Assembly: GCA_016714685.1 (NCBI GenBank)
Contig: JADKCH010000005.1
Coordinates: forward strand, 189,833-253,832
DNA from: Candidatus Geothrix odensensis
GTDB lineage: Bacteria > Acidobacteriota > Holophagae > Holophagales > Holophagaceae
DNA: 64,000 nucleotides
Direction: 5' to 3'
Shown here: positions 1-8,533 of the stretch, one piece after another
Position numbering within the stretch: position 1 is the first letter of the stretch
Layout of the letters: each line of letters begins with the position of its first letter
Made by a program: the position numbers and the translations under genes
Notes under the pieces: generated by a model
What the model was told of the DNA's origin: nothing
The model's input: only the letters and a program-made list of their open reading frames with translations
The model's database searches: none

Positions 1-1284
1 GTTGCGCCTGGCCTGGGGCACCTCGGACGCTTCCATGAACTCGAACAGGGAGCGGCCCACCATGTCGCCGGGCGCGTAGCCCAGCATCTCGGCCATGCGG
101 CGGTTCACGAAGGTGGTGAGGCCCTGGCCATCCAGGACCCAGAGGCCCTCCCCCATGACCTCGATGAGGTGGCGGAACCGCGCTTCGCTTTCCCGCAGGG
201 CCTGGGCGTCAAGGCGGTGGCTCTCCACTTCCTGGGCCAGCTCCTGGGTCCGGGCCTCCACCTGGGTCCGGATGGCCGCTTCGCTCGCCAGCAGGTTCCG
301 AACGTAGCCGGCCAGCAGGGCCGAGAAGGTCAGCCCACCCATCAGGACGGCCCAGGCCCGCCAGGAGGTGCCCAGGGGGAAATGCCCCCCCGCCGGGGTC
401 GCGGTCACCAGCCAGTTCCGGCCGGCCAGGGAGAACGCCCGGGCGAGCTGGAGGCCGTCGGACCGGGTCGGACCCATCGGCGGCAGCGGGGAGGCCTCCT
501 CGTGCAGAAGGGCCTCGGTCGCCGGGGCGCTGGCATCGAACAGCTTCAGCACGATCCCCCTGGGTTCGAGGAAGGCCATGGAAGTCCCGACGAGATCCCC
601 CATCCGGAAGACCCCCTGGACCATCCCGAGCGGGTGCCCATGCTTGTCGCGCACGGGGACCATCACCAGGATGCCGGACTGGTCGCCCCGCTCCTGGATC
701 AACCGGATGCGGCCGCTGGCGGCCAGGCTGTCCGTGCGAAGGGCGCGGTCGAGGGCCTCCTGGCGGGTGGCCAGGGCCTGGGCCGAATAGCCGAGGGTGA
801 CCTCGTTGCCCCGGTAGGGGGCCACGAAGTGGATGCCATAGAAGGTGGCCTCCCGCGGCAGTTCACTGTCCCGACCGGTCGCATCTCGCAGGAAGAAGCG
901 GAAATCCGGATGGGTCCGACGGGCTTCCGCCTCCAGGGCCGCCCGGTTCTGCGGGGTCACCCGCGGCAGCCACTGGAAGGCCTGGATGTAGGGATGCCGG
1001 GTGATGAGAGGGTGCAGGAAGTCATCGAAGTCGGTCCTCGAGACCTCATTGCTGGCCTCGAAGAAGCTGCGGAGCACCGACACATCCTCGAAGCCATGTT
1101 GCAACCCCTGCACCACGCTCTCGGTCCGGTCCCGGGCGGCAGCGTGGAACTCGGCCTCCACCTGCCGGCGGTTCGCCTCCCGGGCCGAGAAGAACCCGAG
1201 GGCGGAGAGGGCGATCCCCACCAGAAGCACGGCCAGGACGCTCAGGTGGCGCCGAAGCGGCAGGCGGGAGGGGGGATGGGTCAA
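1..1284 (-). CDS. CHASE-PAS sensor protein, N-terminal part (runs off the window)
   Basis: Membrane sensor read leftwards; its C-terminal output domain lies outside the window. I chose a TTG start at 1284 because an in-frame stop lies upstream, no in-frame ATG or GTG occurs near the N terminus, and a hydrophobic segment (about residues 10-30) follows directly. A long extracytoplasmic region (about 35-290) has the feel of a CHASE domain, with 'GIHFVAPYRGNEVTLGY' and 'LVMVPVRDKHGHPLGMVQG'. A second membrane segment lies near residue 305, followed by a short coiled region. A PAS domain starts near residue 370 ('VMGEGLWVLDGQG', 'VNRRMAEMLGYAPGDMVGRS'). Proteins of this kind normally end in a histidine kinase or diguanylate cyclase; which one applies here cannot be seen. 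Confidence 0.8.
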   Translation of the reverse strand, partial: MTHPPSRLPLRRHLSVLAVLLVGIALSALGFFSAREANRRQVEAEFHAAARDRTESVVQGLQHGFEDVSVLRSFFEASNEVSRTDFDDFLHPLITRHPYIQAFQWLPRVTPQNRAALEAEARRTHPDFRFFLRDATGRDSELPREATFYGIHFVAPYRGNEVTLGYSAQALATRQEALDRALRTDSLAASGRIRLIQERGDQSGILVMVPVRDKHGHPLGMVQGVFRMGDLVGTSMAFLEPRGIVLKLFDASAPATEALLHEEASPLPPMGPTRSDGLQLARAFSLAGRNWLVTATPAGGHFPLGTSWRAWAVLMGGLTFSALLAGYVRNLLASEAAIRTQVEARTQELAQEVESHRLDAQALRESEARFRHLIEVMGEGLWVLDGQGLTTFVNRRMAEMLGYAPGDMVGRSLFEFMEASEVPQARRN

Positions 1285-1443
1285 GCGTGGCCTCGTGGTA
1301 ACGGCGCTAGGAGCGGGATGGGTGGCGCGATGCCTGATTCTCCCGCTTCGGATGCTCCGGGTCCCCTTTCATCGTCACCTGGGCCATCCTTCCTTACCTG
1401 TGGGAGAATTCCAGTGGACCGCAGGGTCCTCAGGAGGTGTCGC

Positions 1444-2067
1444 TTGAACCGCAACATCATGTTCGCCCTGGCTGGGGGCTTGGCCGCTGGGTTCCTCGCT
1501 GGCTACTTCGCCTTCGGCAGTGGCTCGCAGGAAGCGGCCCGCCCGGTCGTGGCGGCCCCCGCCGGCCCCATCATGCCCGCGCCCTCCCTGGGCGGCGCCG
1601 TGCCCGGAGCCATGCCGGGCGCCATGCCCGCCGGCCCCGCCCTGCCCAGCGCGGAGGTGCAGGCCCGCATCAACCGCCTCGAGGCGACGGTCCTGGCCGA
1701 TCCCAAGAACTACGGCGCCTGGTTCGCCCTCGGCAACGACTACTTCGACACGCACCAGCATCAGAAGGCCGTGGATGCCTATGCCAAGGGCCTGGCCATC
1801 AAGCCCGACGAGCCGAACGTCATCACCGATCAGGGGGTGATGTACCGGGACCTCGGCCAGTTCGACAAGGCCCTGGCCAACTTCCAGAAGGCGAACAAGC
1901 TGGACCCGAACCACGTCCAGAGTCTCTTCAACATGGGCGTGGTGTACTCCGCGGACCTCCACAAGCCCGAGGAGGCCGCCAAGGCCTGGAACAAGATCAT
2001 CGCCATCGCCCCGGGTAGCGAGCAGGCCGCCCAGGCCCGCCAGATGCTCAGCCAGCTGAAGAAGTAG
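1444..2067 (+). CDS. TPR-repeat protein with N-terminal membrane anchor
   Basis: 207-residue protein. The TTG start at 1444 is preceded by an excellent AGGAGGT ribosome-binding site at 1431-1437, although the open frame extends far upstream. It has one hydrophobic N-terminal segment (about 5-22) that could be an anchor or signal peptide, a Pro/Ala/Met-rich linker containing 'PGAMPGAMPAGPALP', and about three tetratricopeptide repeats between residues 80 and 200 ('WFALGNDYFDTHQHQKAVDAY', 'GVMYRDLGQFDKALANFQKA', 'FNMGVVYSADLHKPEEAAKA'). TPRs mediate protein-protein contacts, and the likely location is the periplasmic face or the membrane. No partner can be assigned; bioD follows 25 bases downstream but the pairing is probably incidental. 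Confidence 0.85.
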   Translation: MNRNIMFALAGGLAAGFLAGYFAFGSGSQEAARPVVAAPAGPIMPAPSLGGAVPGAMPGAMPAGPALPSAEVQARINRLEATVLADPKNYGAWFALGNDYFDTHQHQKAVDAYAKGLAIKPDEPNVITDQGVMYRDLGQFDKALANFQKANKLDPNHVQSLFNMGVVYSADLHKPEEAAKAWNKIIAIAPGSEQAAQARQMLSQLKK

Positions 2068-2092
2068 TCGAACGCGGAACCCGAGCCCCGCC

Positions 2093-2701
2093 GTGCTCTG
2101 CCCGGACGCCCTCCCCAGTCCCCTGTGGGTGCTAGGCACCGGCACCGGCGTGGGGAAGACCCAGGTGGCCGCCCGGCTGGCCCGGGCCTGGGCCGGACTC
2201 GGGCCCGTGGCCTACCGCAAGCCCTTCCAGACTGGCGTGGACCGGGCTGAACATCCGGAGGCCGATGCCGCCGCCGTGCGCGGCCCGGGGATCATCACCG
2301 AAAGCCACATCCTGCTGAAGGCCCCCCTGGCCCCCCTGGCCGCCGCCCAACTGGAAGGCCGGAGCCTCGACCTCGAGGCCGCGGCCCGGTGGTGCCAGCG
2401 GCCCTTCGAGGGCCGTGTGCTGCTGGAAGGTGTGGGCGGCCTGCTGGTGCCCCTGGCCCCGCGCACCCACTTCCTCGCCTGGGCCACGGACCTGAAGATT
2501 CCCTGCGTCCTGGTGGCCCTGGGCGGGCTCGGCACCCTCAACCACACCCTGCTCTCCGCCGAGGCGCTCATGTTGCGAGGCTGGCGCATCGAAGCCGTGC
2601 TGCTCAACCCCGGCGCCGATGGGACGTCACCCGAGGTGGCGGAGCAGAACGCCACGGTGCTCCGGGGGTTCCTGCCGATGAGGGTGGAAGTGATCGAGTA
2701 A
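2093..2701 (+). CDS. bioD: dethiobiotin synthetase
   Basis: 202 residues, somewhat short for the family. BioD closes the ureido ring of dethiobiotin from 7,8-diaminopelargonic acid, CO2 and ATP, the penultimate step of biotin synthesis. The P-loop 'GTGTGVGKTQVAARLA' lies at about residues 16-31. 'KPFQTGVD' corresponds to the family's KP.(Q/I)TG substrate segment, and 'EGVGGLLVPL' is the diagnostic second motif. It lies directly upstream of bioA, as expected for a biotin operon, although an inverted repeat separates the two. No other bio genes are in the window. Confidence 0.93.
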   Translation: MLCPDALPSPLWVLGTGTGVGKTQVAARLARAWAGLGPVAYRKPFQTGVDRAEHPEADAAAVRGPGIITESHILLKAPLAPLAAAQLEGRSLDLEAAARWCQRPFEGRVLLEGVGGLLVPLAPRTHFLAWATDLKIPCVLVALGGLGTLNHTLLSAEALMLRGWRIEAVLLNPGADGTSPEVAEQNATVLRGFLPMRVEVIE

Positions 2702-2708
2702 TTGAAGT

Positions 2709-2733
2709 CTGGAGTCCAGACTCCGGACTCCAG
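2709..2733. repeat. inverted repeat between bioD and bioA
   Basis: A perfect 9-bp inverted repeat (CTGGAGTCC / GGACTCCAG) around a 7-base spacer, starting 7 bases after the bioD stop. There is no T-tract, so a simple intrinsic terminator is unlikely. The 12-mer AGTCTGGAGTCC recurs near 56308, and the related palindrome ACTCCGGAGT lies just after bioA near 4124, so this may be a dispersed intergenic repeat family. Confidence 0.6.
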
Positions 2734-2755
2734 CCTCCCCACCTACACTGTCCCC

Positions 2756-4120
2756 ATGCCAAGCCCCCTGCCCCCCGATTGGACCGACCGCCTGGCCCTG
2801 GATCGTGCCCACCTCTGGCATCCCTTCACCCAGATGAAGGTGCACGAGGCCGATCCACCCATCCCCGTCCTCGGTGGCGAGGGCTGCGACCTGCTGCTGG
2901 CCAATGGCGAGCGGGTGCTGGACGGCATCTCCAGCTGGTGGACCTGCCTGCACGGCCACGGCCACCCGCGCCTGGTGAGTGCGCTGGAACGGCAGGCCGC
3001 GAAGCTCGACCACGTCATGTTCGCGGGCTTCACCCACGAGCCCGCCGTGGAGCTGGTGGCCCGCCTCCGCCCCAAGCTACCCCCGAACCTCACCCGCGCC
3101 TTCTTCTCCGACGACGGCAGCACCGCCGTGGAGGTGGCCCTGAAGCTGGCCTTCCAGGCCCAGCTGCAGCGCGGCGAGCAAGGGCGTGTCCGCTTCGGCG
3201 CCCTGCGGGGCGGCTACCACGGCGACACCCTCGGCGCCGTGGGCGTGGGCGAGCTGGAGAACTTCATGACCGGGCTCTTCAGCCCCCTGCTGCTGGCCTG
3301 CGACCGATTGAACCTGCCGGAGGATCCCAGGCGGGAGCTCTTCCCCGACCTCACCGACTGGCCCGCGCGGCTGGACGCCGCGCGGGAAGAGATCCGGGTC
3401 TTCTTCAACACCCACGGCGGACAGCTCGCGGCCTTCATCGCCGAACCGCTCATCCAGTGTGCCGGGGGCATGCGGATGTGGCCGCCGGAGCTGCTGCAGG
3501 AGCTGCGGACCCAGTGCGACGCCCACGGCGTCTACCTCATCCTCGACGAGGTGGCCACGGGCTTCGGGCGCACGGGCACCTTCCTCGCCTGCCAGCAGGC
3601 AGGGGTGGCGCCGGATCTGCTCTGCCTCTCCAAGGGCCTCACGGGTGGCATGCTGCCACTCTCCATGACCTGGGCCACCGAGGAACTCTACGGCCACTTC
3701 TGGGGCGAGCCCGCTTCGGGACGAGCCTTCCTCCACGGCCACAGCTACACCGCCAATCCCACCGCCTGCGCCGTGGCCTGCGCCAGCCTCGCCCTCTTCG
3801 ATGACGAGCCGGTGATGGCCAACGCCGCGGCCATCCACGTTGCGATGACAGAGGCCTTCACGGCCCTGTCCGCCCATCCGGCCGTGCGGCAGGCGCGGGT
3901 GCTCGGTACCATCGGCGCCTGCCGGCTGGTGGATCCGGCCAGCGGCCAGGCCCACGATCCCGAGGCGCGCTTCGGCTGGCGCCTGCATCGCCGCGCCCTG
4001 GATCAAGGTCTGCTGGTGCGGCCCATCGGTGACTGCCTCTACCTGCTGCCGCCCCTGAACACGCCGCCGGCACGCCTCGCCGAAGCCGCCGATAGGCTGC
4101 TCCGCCTCCTTAACGAATGA
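2756..4120 (+). CDS. bioA: adenosylmethionine-8-amino-7-oxononanoate aminotransferase
   Basis: 454 residues, fold-type I PLP enzyme. It transfers an amino group from SAM to 7-keto-8-aminopelargonic acid to give diaminopelargonic acid, the substrate of the upstream bioD product. BioA hallmarks are visible: 'LWHPFTQMK' near residue 20, 'GISSWWTCLHGHGHP' near 58, 'FFSDDGSTAVEVALK' near 116, 'DEVATGFGRTG' near 264, and the PLP lysine in 'LSKGLTGGMLPLS' near 291. I took the ATG at 2756; an upstream in-frame TTG at 2702 would place the intergenic repeat inside the coding region. Confidence in function is high. Confidence 0.95.
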   Translation: MPSPLPPDWTDRLALDRAHLWHPFTQMKVHEADPPIPVLGGEGCDLLLANGERVLDGISSWWTCLHGHGHPRLVSALERQAAKLDHVMFAGFTHEPAVELVARLRPKLPPNLTRAFFSDDGSTAVEVALKLAFQAQLQRGEQGRVRFGALRGGYHGDTLGAVGVGELENFMTGLFSPLLLACDRLNLPEDPRRELFPDLTDWPARLDAAREEIRVFFNTHGGQLAAFIAEPLIQCAGGMRMWPPELLQELRTQCDAHGVYLILDEVATGFGRTGTFLACQQAGVAPDLLCLSKGLTGGMLPLSMTWATEELYGHFWGEPASGRAFLHGHSYTANPTACAVACASLALFDDEPVMANAAAIHVAMTEAFTALSAHPAVRQARVLGTIGACRLVDPASGQAHDPEARFGWRLHRRALDQGLLVRPIGDCLYLLPPLNTPPARLAEAADRLLRLLNE

Positions 4121-4176
4121 CGACTCCGGAGTGATGTTCCGCCGCCGCTACACTGGGCTTTTGCCTGGAGTGCGTG

Positions 4177-5196
4177 ATGAAGCTGGTGACCTTCCTGCAG
4201 GCCGGAACGGAGAAGATCGGCGCCGTGATGGCCGATGGCCGCATCCTTGATTTCGCTACCGCTGACTCCCGTCTGGCCGTGGACATGCTCACCCTCATCC
4301 GGCGGCAAGACGAGCTGATGCCCCTGGCCCGGGCCTTGGCTTCGGCGCCCCCGGCAGGGGCCCTGGTCGAGGCGGCCACGGTCCACCTGCTGGCGCCGGT
4401 CCCCCGCCCCGTGTCCATGCGGGATGGCTATGCCTTCCGGCAGCACGTGGCCACGGCCCGGCGCAACCGCGGGCTGGAGATGATCCCCGAGTTCGACCTC
4501 TTCCCCGTCACCTACTTCACCAACCACCTGGCGGTCACCGGCCCCGGCGAAGTCCTGGTGCAGGACCACCACCTGGTACGCCTCGACTTCGAGCTGGAGG
4601 TGGCCATCGTCACGGGGCGCCCCCTGAAGAACGCCACCCTGGAGGAGGCCGACGAGGCCATCTTCGGCTACATGGTGATGAACGACTGGAGCGCCCGCAT
4701 GCTCCAGATGGAGGAGATGAAGCTGTCGCTGGGCCCCTGCAAGGGCAAGGACTTCGCCACCAGCCTGGGGCCCTGGCTGGTCACCAAGGACGAGCTGGAC
4801 CTGGAGCCGTCGCCCTCGGGCGAGATCCTCCACGCGGCCATGACCTGCGAGGTGAATGGGCATCGGCTGTCGAACGGAAACGCCGACAGCATGAACTGGA
4901 CCTTCGCCCAGATCCTCCAGCGCACCAGCTACGGCATCCAGATGCACGCCGGCGAAGTGATCGGCAGCGGCACGGTGGGGACCGGCTGCCTGCTGGAGCT
5001 GAACGGCTCGAAGGTCACGGACAACCTCTGGCTCAAGGCGGGGGATGAGGTGGTCATGGCGATCGAGGGGCTGGGCCGCCTGGTGAACACCATCGTCCAT
5101 GTCCCCGAGCGGCTGGAAGGCATGCCGCCGACCCTGGTGGGTGGCACCCTTCCTGACCTCTACGCGGGCACGCCCGCGGGCGAGGCCGGGGACTGA
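4177..5196 (+). CDS. fumarylacetoacetate hydrolase family protein
   Basis: 339 residues. Members hydrolyse C-C bonds of acylpyruvates or fumarylacetoacetate with a divalent metal. Family landmarks are present: 'DFELEVAIVTGRP' with the metal-binding Asp-Glu-Glu pattern near 130, 'GYMVMNDWSARML', 'GKDFATSLGPWLVT', 'HRLSNGNADSMNW', and 'GEVIGSGTVGTGC' near 255. The ATG at 4177 is favoured over the GTG at 4174 by the spacing to GGAG at 4167. A homogentisate dioxygenase gene lies 3.4 kb downstream, so fumarylacetoacetate from tyrosine catabolism is a reasonable substrate. That link is inference; acylpyruvase activity is the alternative. Confidence 0.85.
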   Translation: MKLVTFLQAGTEKIGAVMADGRILDFATADSRLAVDMLTLIRRQDELMPLARALASAPPAGALVEAATVHLLAPVPRPVSMRDGYAFRQHVATARRNRGLEMIPEFDLFPVTYFTNHLAVTGPGEVLVQDHHLVRLDFELEVAIVTGRPLKNATLEEADEAIFGYMVMNDWSARMLQMEEMKLSLGPCKGKDFATSLGPWLVTKDELDLEPSPSGEILHAAMTCEVNGHRLSNGNADSMNWTFAQILQRTSYGIQMHAGEVIGSGTVGTGCLLELNGSKVTDNLWLKAGDEVVMAIEGLGRLVNTIVHVPERLEGMPPTLVGGTLPDLYAGTPAGEAGD

Positions 5197-5300
5197 ACCT
5201 GGCGGACCTGTCTGCTCCCGCAGGGCAACCGCCCCAACCCATGGCCCCTTGCCGCAGCGGCACCTTCCCGGTAAGACTGCCTTCCCATCCCGAGGTACCC

Positions 5301-6341
5301 ATGCGCCGAGCCCTGTGCTTCGTCCTCGCGTCGCTCTTCGCCGCCCTGCCCGCGGTCGCGCAGAAGGCCGCACCGACTCTCAAAGCCTACTTCGCGGACG
5401 CCTCCAGGATTCGGGAGGGCGGCGTGAAGCTGATCCCCATCAAGACGCCCAAGGGTGAGTTCAAGGTGTGGACCAAGCGCTTCGGCCATCACCCGCGCAT
5501 CAGGCTGCTGCTGCTGCACGGCGGCCCGGGCTTCACGCATGAATACTTCGAAGCGCTGGAAGGCTATCTGCCTGCCGAGGGCATCGAGTTCATCTACTAC
5601 GACCAGCTGGGCAGCGCCTTCTCGGATCAGCCCAAGGACAAGGATCTCTGGACCACCGAGCGCTTCGTCGAGGAGGTCGAGCAGGTGCGCGTGGCCCTGG
5701 GCCTCGACAAAGACAACTTCTACCTGCTGGGCCACTCCTGGGGCGGCATCCTCGCCGTGGAATACGCGCTGAAGTACGGCGCCCACCTCAAGGGCCTGGT
5801 CATCTCGAACATGATGATGAGCATCCCCGACTACAACCGCTACGCCGAAGAAGTGCTCGCCAAGGGCATGGATCCAGCCGTGGTGAAGGAGGTGAAGGAG
5901 TTGGAGGCCAAGGGCCAGTACGAGAGCCCGCGCTACATGGAGCTGCTCATCCCGCACTTCTACGCCAAGCACCTCTGCCGCCTGTCTGAGTGGCCCGATG
6001 CCTTCAACCGCGCCGCCGCCCGGGCCAACAAGGAGATCTACGTGCTCATGCAGGGGCCCAGCGAGTTCGGCGCCTCGGGCCGCCTGGAGAAGTGGGATCG
6101 GAAGGCCGACCTGCCGAAGCTCACCATGCCCACCCTGGTCATCGGCGGCACTCACGACACCATGGACCCTGCCCACATGCAGTGGATCGCGGGCCAGGTG
6201 AAGCACGGCAGCTTCCTGCTCTGTCCCAACGGCAGCCACATGGCCATGTGGGACGACCAGGCCACCTACAATCTGGGGCTCATCCGGTTCCTGCAGGAGA
6301 CGGACGCGGGCCGCAAGACCGTGCGGTTTGGAAAGCCATGA
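5301..6341 (+). CDS. secreted alpha/beta hydrolase, proline iminopeptidase-like (S33)
   Basis: 346 residues with a clear signal peptide (MRRALCFVLASLFAALPAVA, cleavage after AQ or so). The body is an alpha/beta hydrolase of the proline iminopeptidase type: oxyanion motif 'LLLHGGPGF' near 72, nucleophile elbow 'GHSWGG' near 150 (Ser), an acidic residue in 'GGTHDTMDP', and His in 'NGSHMAMWDD' near the C terminus. Family enzymes remove N-terminal Pro or act on other small amides and esters; the substrate here is unknown. Export suggests peptide scavenging. Its stop codon overlaps the start of the flavin reductase (ATGA), so the two are translationally coupled. Confidence 0.88.
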   Translation: MRRALCFVLASLFAALPAVAQKAAPTLKAYFADASRIREGGVKLIPIKTPKGEFKVWTKRFGHHPRIRLLLLHGGPGFTHEYFEALEGYLPAEGIEFIYYDQLGSAFSDQPKDKDLWTTERFVEEVEQVRVALGLDKDNFYLLGHSWGGILAVEYALKYGAHLKGLVISNMMMSIPDYNRYAEEVLAKGMDPAVVKEVKELEAKGQYESPRYMELLIPHFYAKHLCRLSEWPDAFNRAAARANKEIYVLMQGPSEFGASGRLEKWDRKADLPKLTMPTLVIGGTHDTMDPAHMQWIAGQVKHGSFLLCPNGSHMAMWDDQATYNLGLIRFLQETDAGRKTVRFGKP

Positions 6342-7195
6342 GCCATCGCGTCATTCTGCCGGCAGACCTCGGCCCCGTCGAAACCAACGCCCTGCTCTGC
6401 GGCGGCGTGGCCCCGCGCCCCATCGCGCTGGCCAGCACCCTCAGCGCCGAGGGCGTGCGGAACCTCTCGCCCTTCAGCTTCTTCAACGCCTTCGGCTCCA
6501 ACCCGCCCACGGTGGCCTTCGCGCCCAACCGGCGGGGCCGCGACGGCACCGTGAAGCACACCTACCTGAACGCCGTGGCCACGGGGGAATTCGTCATCGC
6601 CGCCGTAAGCCACGCCATGCTGCACCAGATGAACGTGGCCAGCGCCGAGTGGCCCGATGGCGTGGACGAGTTCCCCAAGTGCGGGCTGACGCCGGTCCCC
6701 GCGCGCTTCGTGGCACCCGCGCTGGTGGGCGAGAGCCCCTTCCAGATGGAGTGCCGGCTGAAGCAGGTGGTGGAGCTGGGCGAGGGGCCAGGCTCGGGCC
6801 TCATGCTCATCGGCGAAGTGCTGGCCTTCCACGTGCGGGAGGACTGCCTCGTGGACGGCATCCTCCACCCCGATGCCCTCGACCTGGTGGGCCGCAACGG
6901 GGGCGCCTTCTACACCCGGGCCAGTGGCACGGCCGTGTTCGAGGTGCCCAAGCCGGCGGTCAGGCCCATCGGCTACGACGCCCTGCCCGAACCCCTGAAG
7001 CAGAGCCGCATCCTGACCGGCAATGACCTCGGCCAGCTGGCGAACAGCCCCGCCCTGCCGGACCTCACAGCCCCGGTTCGCCACCCAGGGGATCCCGCTT
7101 CGCCCGGGGAGCTGGACATGGCCATCCAGCAGGCACTGGTCCGCCATGACCTGCCGGAAGCCTGGCGGCTGGTGGGCCTGCGCATGCACGCATGA
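6338..7195 (+). CDS. flavin reductase family protein (FMN-binding split barrel)
   Basis: 285 residues. The N-terminal 200 residues match the flavin-reductase-like / NAD(P)H:FMN oxidoreductase fold: 'PRPIALASTLSAEGVRNLSP', 'FSFFNAFGSNPPTVAFAP', 'KHTYLNAVATGEFVIAAV' and 'ECRLKQVVELG'. Members bind FMN and either supply reduced flavin to a partner or act as small flavoproteins. The extra 80 residues at the C terminus are variable in the family. It overlaps the upstream hydrolase stop by 4 bases. No monooxygenase partner is adjacent, so the role is not resolved. Confidence 0.85.
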   Translation: MSHRVILPADLGPVETNALLCGGVAPRPIALASTLSAEGVRNLSPFSFFNAFGSNPPTVAFAPNRRGRDGTVKHTYLNAVATGEFVIAAVSHAMLHQMNVASAEWPDGVDEFPKCGLTPVPARFVAPALVGESPFQMECRLKQVVELGEGPGSGLMLIGEVLAFHVREDCLVDGILHPDALDLVGRNGGAFYTRASGTAVFEVPKPAVRPIGYDALPEPLKQSRILTGNDLGQLANSPALPDLTAPVRHPGDPASPGELDMAIQQALVRHDLPEAWRLVGLRMHA

Positions 7196-7331
7196 TGCCG
7201 AGCCTCCGCCCGGGGGCTGGCGGGCCGGGGCCTTGGGATGCCCACTGTGCGGGCGCGATCGAGCGGCAGGCGGCATGGGAAGGGCGTCTGCGGACGGGAA
7301 TGGAACCGGGGTCTGACGCCCCGGGCCCCGG

Positions 7332-8249
7332 TCAGTCGCTGGACTCCTGTCCCGGAGCGTTCACCTCGCCCCGGTGGTGGACCACCCGCTGCGGGTAGGG
7401 AATCTCGATGCCGGCCGCGCGGAAAGCCAGCAGGATGCGGCGGCGGAGCTCCCGCGCCACTTCCCATTGCGCCCCGGGCGCGGTCTTGGTGAAGGTGCGG
7501 ATGATGAAGCCGCTGGGGCCGAGGGTCTCGATGCCCTTGACCTCCAGGGGCTCCAGGACCTGGTCGGGCCGGTCCGAGTGCAACTGCGCACCGGCCTCCC
7601 GGAGCACCTCGAAGGCCCGGTCGGGATCGGTGCCGTAGTCCACCTCCACGTCCACCAGGGCCCGCGCGAAATCCTTGGAGAGCACCACCACGCGCACGAT
7701 GGACCCGTTCGGCACGAAGTGGGCGCGGCCTTCCGCGTCCCGCACCTGGGTGATGCGCAGGGTCATGCGCTCCACGGTGCCGGTGTGTTTCTCGTCCACG
7801 CTGATGATGTCGCCCACGCCGAACTGGTTCTCCATGAGCAGGAAGAAGCCGCTGATGACGTCCTTCACCAGGCTCTGGGCCCCGAAGCCCAGGGCCACGC
7901 CCGCCACGCCCGCACCGGCCACCAGGGGCCCGATGTTCACGCCGAACTCCTGCAGGGTCATCAAGAGGAAGAAGGCCACCACCAGCACCCGGGCCGCATT
8001 GGTGAGCACCGCCCCCAGGGTCTCGGCCCGCCGCTCAGAATCCGAGGTGACATCATCCTTGCCGTCGTCCACGGCCCGGCGCACGGCCCGGGTGACCAGC
8101 TTCACGGCCAGGAGCAGCCCGCCGCAGGCCGCCGCCACCAGGAGCAGGCGGCCCAGGCGCGACCAGCCGGAACGCCCCATCCAGTCCAGAAGCCCCTTCA
8201 CCCACTCTGGGCTCGTGAGCACTGCCGCCATCATCGTGAACCGTTCCAT
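7332..8249 (-). CDS. small-conductance mechanosensitive channel (MscS family)
   Basis: 305 residues. Inner-membrane tension-gated channel that releases solutes on hypo-osmotic shock. Membrane segments lie at about 25-50, 80-100 and 105-130; the pore helix shows the Ala/Gly-rich run 'GAGVAGVALGFGAQSLVKD' typical of MscS TM3. It is followed by the beta domain ('VGDIISVDEKHTGTVERM', 'FVPNGSI') and a C-terminal alpha/beta domain ending near 'IEIPYPQRVVHHRGEV'. I chose the ATG at 8249, with GGGAGA 7 bases upstream, over a TTG at 8276. The 136 bases to its right-hand neighbour's stop (7196-7331) hold nothing I recognise. Confidence 0.92.
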   Translation of the reverse strand: MERFTMMAAVLTSPEWVKGLLDWMGRSGWSRLGRLLLVAAACGGLLLAVKLVTRAVRRAVDDGKDDVTSDSERRAETLGAVLTNAARVLVVAFFLLMTLQEFGVNIGPLVAGAGVAGVALGFGAQSLVKDVISGFFLLMENQFGVGDIISVDEKHTGTVERMTLRITQVRDAEGRAHFVPNGSIVRVVVLSKDFARALVDVEVDYGTDPDRAFEVLREAGAQLHSDRPDQVLEPLEVKGIETLGPSGFIIRTFTKTAPGAQWEVARELRRRILLAFRAAGIEIPYPQRVVHHRGEVNAPGQESSD

Positions 8250-8533
8250 GCCGAGTCTCCCGGTCCAGCCTAGCAAACCACCCCAGGTGAGCGGGATGGA
8301 GGCCGGATCCTTAGATGATCGATAGATCTTTGATTTGTATATTTTGCCGGTTTCCTACCTATTCGCTTGCATCCCCAATCCAGATGGTGGAGATTTTCCT
8401 CAATCCTCCCCTCGGGTGCCCCATGCGAACAAGGAACCTGTTGGACCGTCGTCAGCACCACGGCCCGTTCCGGTTTCTGTACATGCCCCTGAAGCGGATC
8501 GTCGAGCGCTTCCTGGGCATCGGGTAGGACCTG
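8250..8533. other. intergenic region with an AT-rich patch
   Basis: 284 bases between the start of mscS and the end of the homogentisate dioxygenase gene, both leftward. About 8311-8400 is clearly AT-richer than the surroundings and probably carries the mscS promoter, though I cannot fix -35/-10 boxes. A 70-codon rightward frame (8315-8527) crosses it but has no convincing ribosome-binding site and no recognisable domain. Confidence 0.4.

Noticed and set aside
8315..8527. 70-codon rightward open frame in the AT-rich gap before mscS
   Set aside because: No ribosome-binding site, no recognisable domain, and it overlaps the probable mscS promoter region.
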